From Chloroflexota bacterium (GTDB taxonomy: Bacteria > Chloroflexota > Ktedonobacteria > Ktedonobacterales > Ktedonobacteraceae), in contig VBHI01000340.1 in the NCBI GenBank assembly GCA_005881495.1, positions 1 through 17,709 on the forward strand: a DNA stretch of 17,709 nt, given 5' to 3'. Position numbers and translations under genes: made by a program. Position 1 is the first letter of the stretch; each line of letters begins with the position of its first letter. Shown one piece after another: positions 1 to 7,600 of this stretch. The notes below the pieces were generated by a model, which was given only the letters and a program-made list of their open reading frames with translations, did not search any database and was not told where the DNA came from.

Positions 1-604
1 CAAGCATACCGGTCGATTTACGCACTGGTACAGGCTCACCGGTGAGATCAGCTTCACTCACGCTGGAGGAACCCTCTACAACGATTCCATCGACGGGGAT
101 CAACTCACCAGGTTTGACGACAACCTCCATATCGACTTCGACCTGTTCAGCCGGGATGTTGACTAGTTGTTCGTCTTGCCAGACGTGGGCTGTGCGCGGA
201 GCGCGATCAGCAAGTGCCGACAACGAGCTACGCGCTCGTTGAAGCGCAAAGGCTTCCAGGGCCTCACCGCCTGAGAGCATGAGAACCACGAATGCGCCAG
301 CCAGGTACTGGCCCAGGAGGAGAGATCCGGTGATGGCAAGCACGGCGATGAAGTCGATACTGACTTCTCTGTGCCACAAATGCTGCACTGTTTCCCATAA
401 GAGTGGTAGTCCTCCCAGGAGGACAATCGTAAAGAGCACCCAGTTGGCCAGGTCGGTTCGCCCGAGAAGCCAGAGGACCAGGCTCACCAACAGGAGCGCC
501 AGTGCTCCACTTGGCAGCGGATAACGTTTCAGAATATGCCACACTCGCAGGAAAGTTGAAGTTTTTCTCTGCACACCTGCTGTTTCTTTCATCTTTGTCA
601 TCAT
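1..604 (-). CDS. Heavy-metal-translocating P-type (P1B) ATPase, N-terminal part, cut by window edge
   Basis: Reading the minus strand from ATG at 604-602 gives an open frame of about 201 residues running off position 1. After a short polar N-terminus (about 30 residues, no HMA/CXXC metal-binding domain) come four hydrophobic stretches typical of the P1B membrane domain, then the motif [15 protein letters not shown] and the actuator-domain segments [10 protein letters not shown] and [12 protein letters not shown]; the TGE triplet is the actuator dephosphorylation motif. The CPC-type metal site, the DKTG phosphorylation site and the nucleotide-binding domain lie outside the window, so the metal cannot be named. 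The family exports or imports Zn, Cd, Pb, Co or Cu across the cytoplasmic membrane. Start choice is uncertain: ATGs at 604, 601 and 592 are all in frame and none has a strong Shine-Dalgarno. Confidence 0.9.
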   Translation of the reverse strand, partial: MMTKMKETAGVQRKTSTFLRVWHILKRYPLPSGALALLLVSLVLWLLGRTDLANWVLFTIVLLGGLPLLWETVQHLWHREVSIDFIAVLAITGSLLLGQYLAGAFVVLMLSGGEALEAFALQRARSSLSALADRAPRTAHVWQDEQLVNIPAEQVEVDMEVVVKPGELIPVDGIVVEGSSSVSEADLTGEPVPVRKSTGML

Positions 605-757
605 GGTGTTTTATCGCAATCGTGAGCAATGTGTCCTTTGATCTTTACTCTATCGAGCATATGATTACGGAATCACAGAGCAATCACTAGCAGAGTTTAG
701 CTCATCTCAATCATGTCACAGCATCATGATCATTTCTCGTTAAATAACGCTGTATGC

Positions 758-787
758 TTGCGTCAAGATGAAAGCACAACTTATACT
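758..787 (+). promoter_or_regulatory. Candidate sigma70 promoter for the ftcD-like/folD operon
   Basis: TTGCGT at 758-763 and TATACT at 782-787 are separated by 18 bases and point at the folate operon. The -10 is good, the -35 only partial. The distance to the preferred start (985) implies a leader of about 190 bases. The rest of 605-984 (between divergent genes) is AT-rich and shows no other gene; in-frame codons exist upstream of 985 (TTG 844, ATG 901, ATG 952), so a longer protein is possible. Confidence 0.4.
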
Positions 788-984
788 ATTGTAGAGTTGA
801 ATAGGTCAAATTTACAACTTTGTTTACCTAATATGTAGGAACATTGACAGCAACCCCGACAATGACGGACAATGACAACTGGATACCTACGGACAAGAAC
901 ATGTTCTCCAATACAGCAGGAAGATTGGTGAAGGTAGTGCGCGTTGGAGAGATGATTAGCAATGAGGAAGTGATTATCCGCACC

Positions 985-1617
985 ATGTATTTAGATAAAC
1001 CCTTACAATACTACCTTGATGAACTGGCATCGGCGAATTCCACGCCTGGGGGTGGCTCTGCTGCCGCATTAAGTGGGGCAATGGGAGCTGCACTTGCCAG
1101 TATGGTTGCCCGTCTCACACTGGGAAAGACCGATTACGCGGATGCGGCGTGGATGCAGCCAGAGATTGAGGCACTGTTGCAACAAACCGAAAAACTGCGT
1201 GAGCGCTTTCAGCAGCTCATGCAGGAAGATATTGATGCTTATGGTAGGCTCTCAGCCTCCTTTAAGATGCCACGCACTACCCCAGAGGAGGTAAACGCGC
1301 GTAGTAAGTCTATTCAAGCGCACCTTGTCGAAGCAGCGCTTGTGCCACTGGAAATGGCCGAATGTGGCTCCTCATTGGTGAAATGCTGCTGTAGGATTGC
1401 CGAAATTGGCAATGTGAATGTACTCAGTGATGTAGCAACTGGAGCGCTGCTGGCTTCAAGCGCCGGAGCAGGTGCAGCCTGGATGGTACGGGCCAACCTG
1501 CGCGCTATGAAAGACCTGGAACTGGTAGAAGTATTGAGTAAGCGTCTCAGTACGGCTCTTGATGAGATCGCTGAATATAGCCAGCAGGTAACAAGCATAG
1601 TAGGGGGCAGAGCGTGA
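985..1617 (+). CDS. Cyclodeaminase/cyclohydrolase family protein (FTCD_C / FchA-like)
   Basis: A 210-residue protein of the formiminotransferase-cyclodeaminase C-terminal family, a small, mostly helical fold. Members either deaminate 5-formimino-THF or act as 5,10-methenyl-THF cyclohydrolase (FchA). The family signature TPGGGSAAALSGA is at residues 20-32, followed by the helix with LTLGK. I chose ATG 985 because the family normally begins about 20 residues before TPGGGS; upstream in-frame starts (952, 901, TTG 844) would add 11-47 residues of unrelated sequence. An AGGAAG at 965-970 is rather far from 985. The stop overlaps the folD start by four bases (GTGA, 1614-1617), so the two are probably translationally coupled. 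No formiminotransferase or histidine-degradation gene is nearby, which favours a cyclohydrolase role with FolD over formimino-group handling. Confidence 0.87.
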   Translation: MYLDKPLQYYLDELASANSTPGGGSAAALSGAMGAALASMVARLTLGKTDYADAAWMQPEIEALLQQTEKLRERFQQLMQEDIDAYGRLSASFKMPRTTPEEVNARSKSIQAHLVEAALVPLEMAECGSSLVKCCCRIAEIGNVNVLSDVATGALLASSAGAGAAWMVRANLRAMKDLELVEVLSKRLSTALDEIAEYSQQVTSIVGGRA

Positions 1618-2516
1618 CGGCACAGATAATTGATGGGCGTGCTATGGGAGCGGTAATCAAAGCAGAGTTACAAGATGAGATTCGCCGCTATATCCAGGTA
1701 AAGGGAAGGGCACCGGGACTGGTGATTGTACGTGTTGGTGGGGATGCCGCATCTGGTGTGTATAGCAAAGCGATTTTGCGTGTAGCTGAAGAAGTTGGTA
1801 TAGAGGCTTCACTGGAGCAATTACCCACCTTTACCCCTGCGGATGAACTGCGCTCAATACTGCTGCGTTTGAATAATGACGAAACAGCGCAAGGAATCAT
1901 TGTGCAGATGCCCTTACCTGCTCACCTGTCACAAAAAATGGTTGCTGATACCGTATCCGCGAGCAAAGATATTGATGGTATTAGCCCTCGAAGTGCCGGG
2001 AATCTCTTTCTTGGTTTGCCAAGCTTTTTGCCTTCTACAGCGGCAGCAGTGATGGAAATTCTCGAGCGCACGCGTACAGAGCTTGCCGGCAAACGCGTTG
2101 TCATTTTAGGGCGAAGCAACGTCGTTGGCAAACCCCTCATCATGATGCTGTTACAGAAAAATGCTACGGTTACCATTTGCCACTCGCGAACAGTCAACCT
2201 GGCCAGGTTCACGCGGGAGGCGGATGTACTTATCGCGGCTGTGGGCCAGGCGAATTTGATTAACGCGGATATGGTACGCTCCGGGGCGGTTGTAATCGAT
2301 GTGGGGATCAATACGTCGCCAGAGGGGAGAATAGTTGGAGATGTCGATTTCGCATCGGTACACCAGGTGGCTGGATCTCTTACCCCAACACCTGGAGGTG
2401 TCGGGCCACTGACGAACATCCTCCTGCTAAAACAGTGCGTTCAGGCCGCATGGAATGCGCTGGATGTTGAGATGTTCAACCATACAAGCGGGAAATATCA
2501 GTCAGGTACCCCATAG
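1614..2516 (+). CDS. folD: FolD: methylene-THF dehydrogenase (cyclohydrolase activity doubtful)
   Basis: A 300-residue FolD homologue (E. coli FolD is 288). FolD oxidises 5,10-methylene-THF to methenyl-THF with NAD(P)+ and normally also hydrolyses it to 10-formyl-THF. Visible hallmarks are Tyr50, the GIIVQMPLP motif (Gln98), DIDGISP (Asp121), the Rossmann motif VVILGRSNVVGKP and the C-terminal TPTPGGVGPLT. Numbering matches E. coli without gaps to Asp121, yet residue 54, the catalytic Lys of the cyclohydrolase step, is Ile (ATT at 1773-1775); the nearest Lys is 52. The usual PCTP motif is also altered (LPSTAAAV). Start is GTG 1614 with a GGGGGCAG Shine-Dalgarno inside the upstream gene. Its partner may supply the missing cyclohydrolase step. 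Identity as FolD is secure; loss of cyclohydrolase activity is inference. Confidence 0.95.
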   Translation: MTAQIIDGRAMGAVIKAELQDEIRRYIQVKGRAPGLVIVRVGGDAASGVYSKAILRVAEEVGIEASLEQLPTFTPADELRSILLRLNNDETAQGIIVQMPLPAHLSQKMVADTVSASKDIDGISPRSAGNLFLGLPSFLPSTAAAVMEILERTRTELAGKRVVILGRSNVVGKPLIMMLLQKNATVTICHSRTVNLARFTREADVLIAAVGQANLINADMVRSGAVVIDVGINTSPEGRIVGDVDFASVHQVAGSLTPTPGGVGPLTNILLLKQCVQAAWNALDVEMFNHTSGKYQSGTP

Positions 2517-2524
2517 CTACAAGC

Positions 2525-2735
2525 TAGGGGCATGTGTATTGTGGAGCACTTTCGCTCCGGCTGTTACATGCCTGGACCTGACCAGACTCAGCCACCAGGC
2601 GCAAGCCTGATGGGGCTACGTTACCGGCAAATACATAGGTACGTTGGAATGCCTCCTCAGTTCCAAGCTCTACGGTACAGGATTAAACAGGCAGACGGGG
2701 TTCGAGCCAGTGTTCTGTACACACAAACTGCCGGA
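2525..2735 (+). ncRNA. Probable stand-alone HEARO (IscB-associated omega) RNA
   Basis: A compact set of nested stems: GGCATGT 2529-2535 with ACATGCC 2566-2572, enclosing GGAGC/GCTCC (2543-2547/2554-2558); a long hairpin 2590-2617 capped by a GCAA tetraloop; TACCG 2622-2626 with CGGTA 2673-2677 enclosing TTGGAA/TTCCAA (2644-2649/2661-2666); and GGCAG 2690-2694 with CTGCC 2728-2732. The GNRA loop and A-rich single-stranded stretches favour the plus strand. Overall size and motif order (GGGGCTACG, CCAAGCTCTACGGTACAGG, TTAAACAGGCAG) match my recollection of the HEARO class, which guides IscB nucleases and is abundant in Ktedonobacter; I cannot run a covariance search. No IscB reading frame follows, so it would act in trans or be a relic. 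The guide would be the bases just upstream, at the folD stop. Confidence 0.6.
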
Positions 2736-3110
2736 TAACTTTGTCGAGAGGAGCCGCTTCGAGCAATCGAGGCGCGTGACACAGGCCCTTACGGGCGCAG
2801 TTTGAGCGTTCTGCACCGAAAAACGCTCCCCCACAAGGGGCAAGACAGAAAGGAGGCGGCGCTTCCTCCCTATGCCTGGAAGGGCAGGGGCCTCCGCGCC
2901 GCACGATGGTGAACGACCATGGGCATGTCCGTTTGAAAGCCATCGCTGCAACTCTGACGTGCTGGATACATCCGCACTCTACAGCGCTTCTACTTACGGT
3001 CAGCAGCGATGCAGGGAGTACTGGATTCCGAAAGGAACCAGGTTTAAGATGATAGCACCGTGGAAATTACCGAGTACTATGGAATATCGGCCGCACTGCT
3101 TGATGCTACC
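2736..3110. other. Non-coding, hairpin-rich tail after the HEARO-like RNA; no gene seen
   Basis: No convincing protein in any frame. Several hairpins are visible: GCCC/GGGC 2785-2796, GAGCGTT/AACGCTC 2804-2829 followed at once by CCCC-ACAA-GGGG 2830-2841, GGAGG/CCTCC 2853-2870, ATGGT/ACCAT 2906-2920, a 9-bp pair CATCGCTGC 2941-2949 with GCAGCGATG 3003-3011, and a bulged stem around 3019-3047 with a GAAA tetraloop. An 8-mer GGGCATGT occurs at 2528-2535 and again at 2921-2928. This may be the rest of the same mobile element or RNA. None has a T-tract, so they are not obvious terminators. Confidence 0.4.
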
Positions 3111-3599
3111 TCAAGCTTTACCACTGCGACGACGGCGAGCAGCGGCGGCTTTTTGACGGCGTTCACGCCGGTGTTGCACCTTTTGCGTTTGTTGCTTCGA
3201 GTCAGATTCATCTGTTGAATCTAGTTTGTTAGTAACTGAACCATTGCGTTCTGGTTGCGCTGGGGTCTTTTGCGCGGTACGACGAGTATTGAGGATGGCC
3301 TGTCTGATGACGAACGCGGCCAATACAGCGGAGCCGAGAAGGACTATCAAGTAAAAGGGAACTACAATACTTTTCAGGCTACTTGGCAGCGTGTGGTTGT
3401 TGATATTGATGCTCATCAGAAAAACAAATGAGAGGAGCAAGTACTCAAGGCCTGTTAACAGGTTGATCTGCTTATACCAGGCAATCGTTTGTCCGCTCTT
3501 CTGAGCCTCTCGCCGGCGCTTTAAACCTATGTAAATGTTGTAGGCTCCGAGGAGGATAAAAACTATCGTAAAAAGTGTGAGAAATTGTGGATTATTCAT
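3111..3599 (-). CDS. Small membrane protein of unknown function, three TM helices and a basic tail
   Basis: A 162-residue protein I do not recognise. Hydrophobic helices lie at about residues 5-25, 48-66 and 78-102. From residue 105 the chain is polar and strongly basic, ending in an Ala/Arg-rich run (RRERRQKAAAARRRRSGKA) that could bind nucleic acid or acidic phospholipid. ATG 3599 is preceded by a perfect AGGAGGA (3617-3611, minus strand) 11 bases away. It follows the 407-residue membrane protein by 51 bases on the same strand, so the two are probably one operon and may work together. No catalytic motif is visible. Confidence 0.8.
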   Translation of the reverse strand: MNNPQFLTLFTIVFILLGAYNIYIGLKRRREAQKSGQTIAWYKQINLLTGLEYLLLSFVFLMSININNHTLPSSLKSIVVPFYLIVLLGSAVLAAFVIRQAILNTRRTAQKTPAQPERNGSVTNKLDSTDESDSKQQTQKVQHRRERRQKAAAARRRRSGKA

Positions 3600-3650
3600 C
3601 GGTTATGCGATCCTCCTGAAATATGTTTCTTCTGTGTACAGTTCAATGAA

Positions 3651-4874
3651 CTATATCTTTCCTCTTTTTGTGTAGAATAAACGCAAAAGCACAGCCAATC
3701 CCAGGCAAATGAGTGGTCCGCTAATAAGGTTGAGCATAAAGGTAGTCTGATCCAGGATATGCAGAGTTCGTATCTGAATTGAAATAACCGGGCTTTGCAG
3801 GAGTCCCTCCAATCCCCTTACAATCCACAGGTCGGCAGGTAGCACTAAAAAAAGGCCCAGAAAAAGCTGAAGAAGGATATACATTGGCCAACGTATGGTG
3901 GAAGGTTGTTCAGAAGCCCCATTTTTTTGATCTCGTAAGGTTAAGAGGAGCATACCTAGCGCGGCACCATTGAAGATATAGGGCTCCAAAGCTTGTATAT
4001 CAAACATTGTTGGATTACCGAGGAAGACAGGGATACGCCACAACTGCCATAAGAAAAAAATCATGGTTGTTGGATTATTGCTAGTAAGATTCGTAGCAAA
4101 GGGAATTTGCCAGGGGAGCATGGCACTGAGCAAACGCAGTGTCGGATAAGGGCCAGGGAAAAAGTGATTTATACTCAGCATATAATCAAAGGCAGCAGAA
4201 AAAACGAATCCAGCAATCGTGGGAGCCAGCCCAAGTAAGAGCACGGATATGAAATAGCCAACGAATAAACGCTGTTGCTCGCCTGGCTTAGGCTCAGAAG
4301 CGATGACCATGGTAGGTGAAGACGGGGATGGCTGAGTTCTCCTCTTCGTGGGAGGTAGGGGGCGCATAGGCGCGAAAGCCAGGTGTCCCAACGTTGCACC
4401 GATGACACTAAAGAGCAAGGAGAAAGCCGCTATCAATACCCAGGTGGTGAGGAAGCCAACTTTCTGATCAGCAGAGATACTGATACTATAGATGACGTTT
4501 GGATAAGAGATTGCTACAAGGAACTGGAAAAGTGCCAGGAACAGGCCTCCTAGAGCAGCTTCAAACAAGCCAGGGTGTTCTGAGGTGTGAAGTTTACGGA
4601 TGGCAGTAACAAGTAAGCCACAACCTGTAGCACTCAGCACAGCGATAGGTGCAATTGACGTTGAAGGCTGGAGGTTGAGACGCGCAACCAGTGCAAAAAG
4701 CCCGGCGATCAAAATGACCACGACAAGAGCCAGCCAGTCAAAGCGTTCTGCACCTGTTTTAAGACCGGAAGTAGGCGCAGGTGCTGTATGTTGAACCGCC
4801 AGTACCTCGTCGCTTGATTTTGCTGTTGGTTCTTGAGATTCTATTGTAACCTCGCTATGATCTTGCCCTTGCAT
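3651..4874 (-). CDS. Polytopic membrane protein of unknown function
   Basis: A 407-residue integral membrane protein without a family I can name. The first 45 residues are polar. Hydrophobic segments are seen at about 46-66, 71-92, 103-125, 140-165, 205-228, 265-285, 296-314, 332-352 and 375-400, i.e. eight or nine helices, with a Pro/Ser/Thr-rich loop at about 170-200. There is no signal peptide, no ATP-binding motif and no clear ion- or substrate-binding signature. Start ATG 4874 has TAAGGAG (4893-4887 on the minus strand) 12 bases upstream. It leads the minus-strand pair with the 162-residue membrane protein. A transporter or membrane-scaffold role is only a guess from topology. Confidence 0.85.
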   Translation of the reverse strand: MQGQDHSEVTIESQEPTAKSSDEVLAVQHTAPAPTSGLKTGAERFDWLALVVVILIAGLFALVARLNLQPSTSIAPIAVLSATGCGLLVTAIRKLHTSEHPGLFEAALGGLFLALFQFLVAISYPNVIYSISISADQKVGFLTTWVLIAAFSLLFSVIGATLGHLAFAPMRPLPPTKRRTQPSPSSPTMVIASEPKPGEQQRLFVGYFISVLLLGLAPTIAGFVFSAAFDYMLSINHFFPGPYPTLRLLSAMLPWQIPFATNLTSNNPTTMIFFLWQLWRIPVFLGNPTMFDIQALEPYIFNGAALGMLLLTLRDQKNGASEQPSTIRWPMYILLQLFLGLFLVLPADLWIVRGLEGLLQSPVISIQIRTLHILDQTTFMLNLISGPLICLGLAVLLRLFYTKRGKI

Positions 4875-5018
4875 GGGTTAATACTGCTCCTTATGAAATC
4901 CTCATGACGGATACTAGCATATAAGCGGCAGAGGGGCAAGTCTCTTTCTCCAGGTAGTTTGATTGTGTACACGCGTCAAAAAGGAAGCTGTAATGGATCA
5001 TAAAAGGTATTTGAGGAA

Positions 5019-5027
5019 AGTATAACA
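5019..5027 (-). promoter_or_regulatory. Extended -10 promoter for the membrane-protein operon
   Basis: On the minus strand TGTTATACT (5027 to 5019) fits the TGnTATAMT extended -10 form. It is 145 bases upstream of the 407-residue membrane gene and in its orientation. No good -35 is seen, as is usual for this promoter type. Confidence 0.35.
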
Positions 5028-5281
5028 TTGAAGTCCAGAAGAATGTTTTGTGAAATATTACCTGTTGGAACATGATCAATTTCCACCTTTACTTGCGTCT
5101 AATTACTATAAGTACACTCGTTTTTGGAGGGAAACTTCTACGAACATAAATGAGTATCGAAAATCGAAAAATAGCTGCTCTTGCGAACAGTCTGGTTTGG
5201 AGTATATATCTTCAAGGCAACACGCTTAGAACTTCTCGGTAAGCTTAACATGCGTGTTTTTCTCGTTTCCAGGAGAATAAA

Positions 5282-5308
5282 ATGTAACACCTTAATGTTA
5301 CATATAAT
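5282..5308 (+). promoter_or_regulatory. Inverted repeat overlapping a TATAAT -10: candidate operator/promoter of the GH15 gene
   Basis: ATGTAAC (5282-5288) and GTTACAT (5297-5303) form a perfect 7-bp inverted repeat with an 8-base spacer, the shape of a site for a dimeric repressor. Its right arm shares a base with a perfect TATAAT at 5303-5308. The GH15 start lies 155 bases downstream. No consensus -35 is present. The binding protein is unknown. Confidence 0.4.
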
Positions 5309-5462
5309 GGAGTGTATTCTACCGGACATCCCCCAGTTGGGATAGTACTATTGTCTTGTTACCAAAGTGTAATCTCTTCCGTCCTATTGAGACATAAGGA
5401 ACCTTATGTTCTCCCAAAAAAATATTCTATAAAACGTGCACATTCAAAGGGTATGTGTTTAG

Positions 5463-7445
5463 ATGAACCAAATTTTAAGCAATTATCAACCAATCAATTC
5501 TTACGGAGTAATCGGCGACTGTCATTCAGTAGTCTTGATCAGTCCTGAAGGCTCAGTGGACTGGGGATGCCTGCCGGACTTTGATAGCCCTGCTCTCTTC
5601 TGTCGTTTGCTCGATGCGGAGCAAGGTGGCTATTTTCAAATTGCTCCTACCGATAGCGCCATTCCTGGATCACAGCACTACCTGCGTGGCAGTAATGTGC
5701 TCCAAACCAGGTTTGCCAGCACCACTGGTGAGATAGTGCTCACCGATTTTATGCCAGTGGAAACATTGAAGGCCTGGCCGTACCAGGGGATGAATAATAA
5801 TACCTGGACACGCGAAGATGGCTCTTGCCATTGCCTGGTGCGCAGTGTGGAGTGTACACATGGTGAACTTCCAGTTACCATGACACTCAAGGTCAGCCCA
5901 AACTATGCAGCATCGCCAAGTGAGATATTCCTGGCTGAGAACCACCTGGGAGCGGTAATCACTGGCGGGAATCAGCATGTTGGCCTGGCAATTGTGGGTG
6001 CGTATCGTGTAACCTCCTTCTCAATGAGCGTTGAGCAGCATGAAGGGGTAGCACATCCATCGATTGTCGTACAGATGACCCTGCGCGAGGGTGAAAGAAT
6101 CCTTTTCGCTGTTGGGGTGGGTCGTAGTCTACAAGCAGCTTGTCGTCTCGTGGAACATGAATTACAGCAGCGCAACTTCGACTTTGAACTTGCCCATACC
6201 TTACACTGCTGGCGTAAGTGGGTGAAAAGCTGCAGCTACGTTGGTCCATATGCCGACGCGGTAGAACGCAGCGCGCTCACGCTCAAGATGATGACCTACG
6301 CACCGACCGGTGCTATTGTCGCTGCTCCAACCACTTCTCTTCCAGAGTTCCTTGGAGGCACGCGCAACTGGGATTACCGTTATACCTGGCTGCGCGATGC
6401 CACGTTTACGCTCTATGCTTTGAACGTGCTTGGTTTTACGGATGAGGCACGCGCTTTTACTCACTGGCTGCGTCGCCTTTCATATGCCAACGGTGAAGAC
6501 CTGCAGATTATGTATGGCATACGCGGTGAACGTGATCTGACCGAGCACATACTCACGCATCTCAGTGGCTACAGTAATACAGGTCCTGTGCGGATTGGTA
6601 ATGGCGCGGTACTTCAGAAGCAACTTGACGTTTTTGGCGAAGTAATGGACTGCATTCACCTCTATCGCCGCCAGGGCTGTTTTGAGCGGTATGGCGAGAC
6701 ACTCGACAGCACCCTATGGACGATGTTGCGCGAGTTTGTAGAGCATGTTTGTGCGCATTGGCACGAGACCGATAGTGGCATCTGGGAGGTCAGGGGAGAC
6801 CTTCGCCATTTCGTGTATTCTAAAGTCATGTGCTGGGTGGCACTTGATCGAGGAATTCGAGCGGCACAGCAACTCAATTTGGAGGCTGATCTTCCTCGCT
6901 GGTGTGCTGTACGTGATCAGATCCGTGCCGATATCCTTTCACACGGGTACAATACCGCTCTCGGCGCGTTTACTCAATCGTATGACGATGATACCCTTGA
7001 TGCCTCAAATCTCTTGTTGCCGCTTGTGGGTTTCATTCCACCCGATGACCCACGGATGCGTTCAACAGTTGATCGCATTATAGAGCGTCTTACCGACGTG
7101 AACGGTTTCGTTTATCGTTATACTGCTAATGATGGGATAGAAGGTTCTGAGGGTACATTTTCTATCTGTACATTCTGGCTGGTAGATAACCTGGCAATGC
7201 AGGGTCGCGTTGACGAAGCCAGGTCGCTATTCGAGCGCCTGTTGTCCTATACAGGCCGCCTCGGCCTGTTTTCTGAGGAGATTGACTCACGTAGTAAAAT
7301 CGCTTTAGGGAACTACCCTCAGGCCTTTACGCATATCGCACTTATCAATAGCGCAATAAACCTTCAGAAAGCCGAATTGCGTCTCACCAAGCCGCATACA
7401 GACCCTGTGATCGCTGCGATTAAGTTGCACACTGATCATAAATAA
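5463..7445 (+). CDS. Glycoside hydrolase family 15 protein (glucoamylase/trehalase-like)
   Basis: A 660-residue GH15 enzyme. The N-terminal beta-rich trehalase-type domain (about residues 5-230) starts with the family-typical YGVIGDCHSVVLIS and GSVDWGCLPDFDSPALF. The (alpha/alpha)6 catalytic domain (about 240-640) contains GGTRNWDYRYTWLRDA, ETDSGIWEVRG with the presumed general acid Glu442, and GLFSEEID with the presumed general base Glu605. The family releases glucose from the ends of alpha-glucans, isomaltodextrins or trehalose, by inversion. The domain layout resembles mycobacterial GH15 trehalase and prokaryotic glucoamylases; sequence alone does not settle the substrate. No signal peptide, so cytoplasmic; a role in trehalose or storage-glucan turnover is likely. 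The start is ATG 5463 with AAAGGG 11 bases upstream. Confidence 0.93.
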   Translation: MNQILSNYQPINSYGVIGDCHSVVLISPEGSVDWGCLPDFDSPALFCRLLDAEQGGYFQIAPTDSAIPGSQHYLRGSNVLQTRFASTTGEIVLTDFMPVETLKAWPYQGMNNNTWTREDGSCHCLVRSVECTHGELPVTMTLKVSPNYAASPSEIFLAENHLGAVITGGNQHVGLAIVGAYRVTSFSMSVEQHEGVAHPSIVVQMTLREGERILFAVGVGRSLQAACRLVEHELQQRNFDFELAHTLHCWRKWVKSCSYVGPYADAVERSALTLKMMTYAPTGAIVAAPTTSLPEFLGGTRNWDYRYTWLRDATFTLYALNVLGFTDEARAFTHWLRRLSYANGEDLQIMYGIRGERDLTEHILTHLSGYSNTGPVRIGNGAVLQKQLDVFGEVMDCIHLYRRQGCFERYGETLDSTLWTMLREFVEHVCAHWHETDSGIWEVRGDLRHFVYSKVMCWVALDRGIRAAQQLNLEADLPRWCAVRDQIRADILSHGYNTALGAFTQSYDDDTLDASNLLLPLVGFIPPDDPRMRSTVDRIIERLTDVNGFVYRYTANDGIEGSEGTFSICTFWLVDNLAMQGRVDEARSLFERLLSYTGRLGLFSEEIDSRSKIALGNYPQAFTHIALINSAINLQKAELRLTKPHTDPVIAAIKLHTDHK

Positions 7446-7465
7446 GGTAGCCTGGTGGGATCAAG

Positions 7466-7531
7466 GCGCTCACGAATAAGCAGAGAGATGGCGAACCGCG
7501 GTTCGCCATCTCTCTGCTTATTCGTGAGCGC
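7466..7531. repeat. Perfect 66-bp palindrome (33-bp arms, no spacer)
   Basis: Every base pairs with its mirror about the 7498/7499 axis, centred on CCGCGG; pairing stops exactly at 7465/7532. It starts 20 bases after the GH15 stop and ends 69 bases before the rlmI-like start. As RNA it would form a very stable hairpin that could stop transcription or protect the 3' end of the GH15 mRNA, but there is no T-tract on either side as in an intrinsic terminator. Confidence 0.9.
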
Positions 7532-7600
7532 AATAGTCCATAATGAAGCATGGTTTTATGCGATAATACCCAAAACGCCTGAATAAAGAGAGAAACTATT

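Larger units (their letters stand above)
4875..5462. other. AT-rich intergenic region between divergent genes; promoters only
   Basis: 588 bases without a believable gene; the short frames present have no RBS or recognisable sequence. It holds the probable promoter of the minus-strand membrane operon and an inverted repeat fused to a TATAAT for the rightward GH15 gene (both listed separately). It is clearly more AT-rich than the flanking genes. Confidence 0.6.

Noticed and set aside
163..629. Minus-strand frames at 163-426 and 264-629
   Set aside because: They are out of frame with the P-type ATPase, which covers the same bases with clear family motifs.
2690..2735. tRNA-like T-loop (GGTTCGAGCC)
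   Set aside because: The flanking bases do not form a five-pair T stem and no anticodon or acceptor arm is present; the stretch fits better inside the GGCAG/CTGCC hairpin of the HEARO-like RNA.
2670..2951. Minus-strand reading frames of 86-93 codons
   Set aside because: Two overlapping frames cover hairpin-rich, low-complexity sequence without RBS or recognisable protein; they look like by-products of the structured RNA region.
3001..3070. T-box-like riboswitch (GATGCAGGGAGTA ... CACCGTGGAA)
   Set aside because: No clear T-box sequence or antiterminator, and no plus-strand gene follows; the next gene is convergent.
2871..3156. Possible iscB or tnpB gene after the omega RNA
   Set aside because: The only plus-strand frame of any size (ATG 2872) lacks the IscB N-terminal motif, RuvC and HNH signatures and overlaps the membrane gene at 3111.
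5312..5548. 78-codon plus frame overlapping the GH15 start
   Set aside because: No RBS and no recognisable sequence; its second half lies inside the GH15 gene in another frame.
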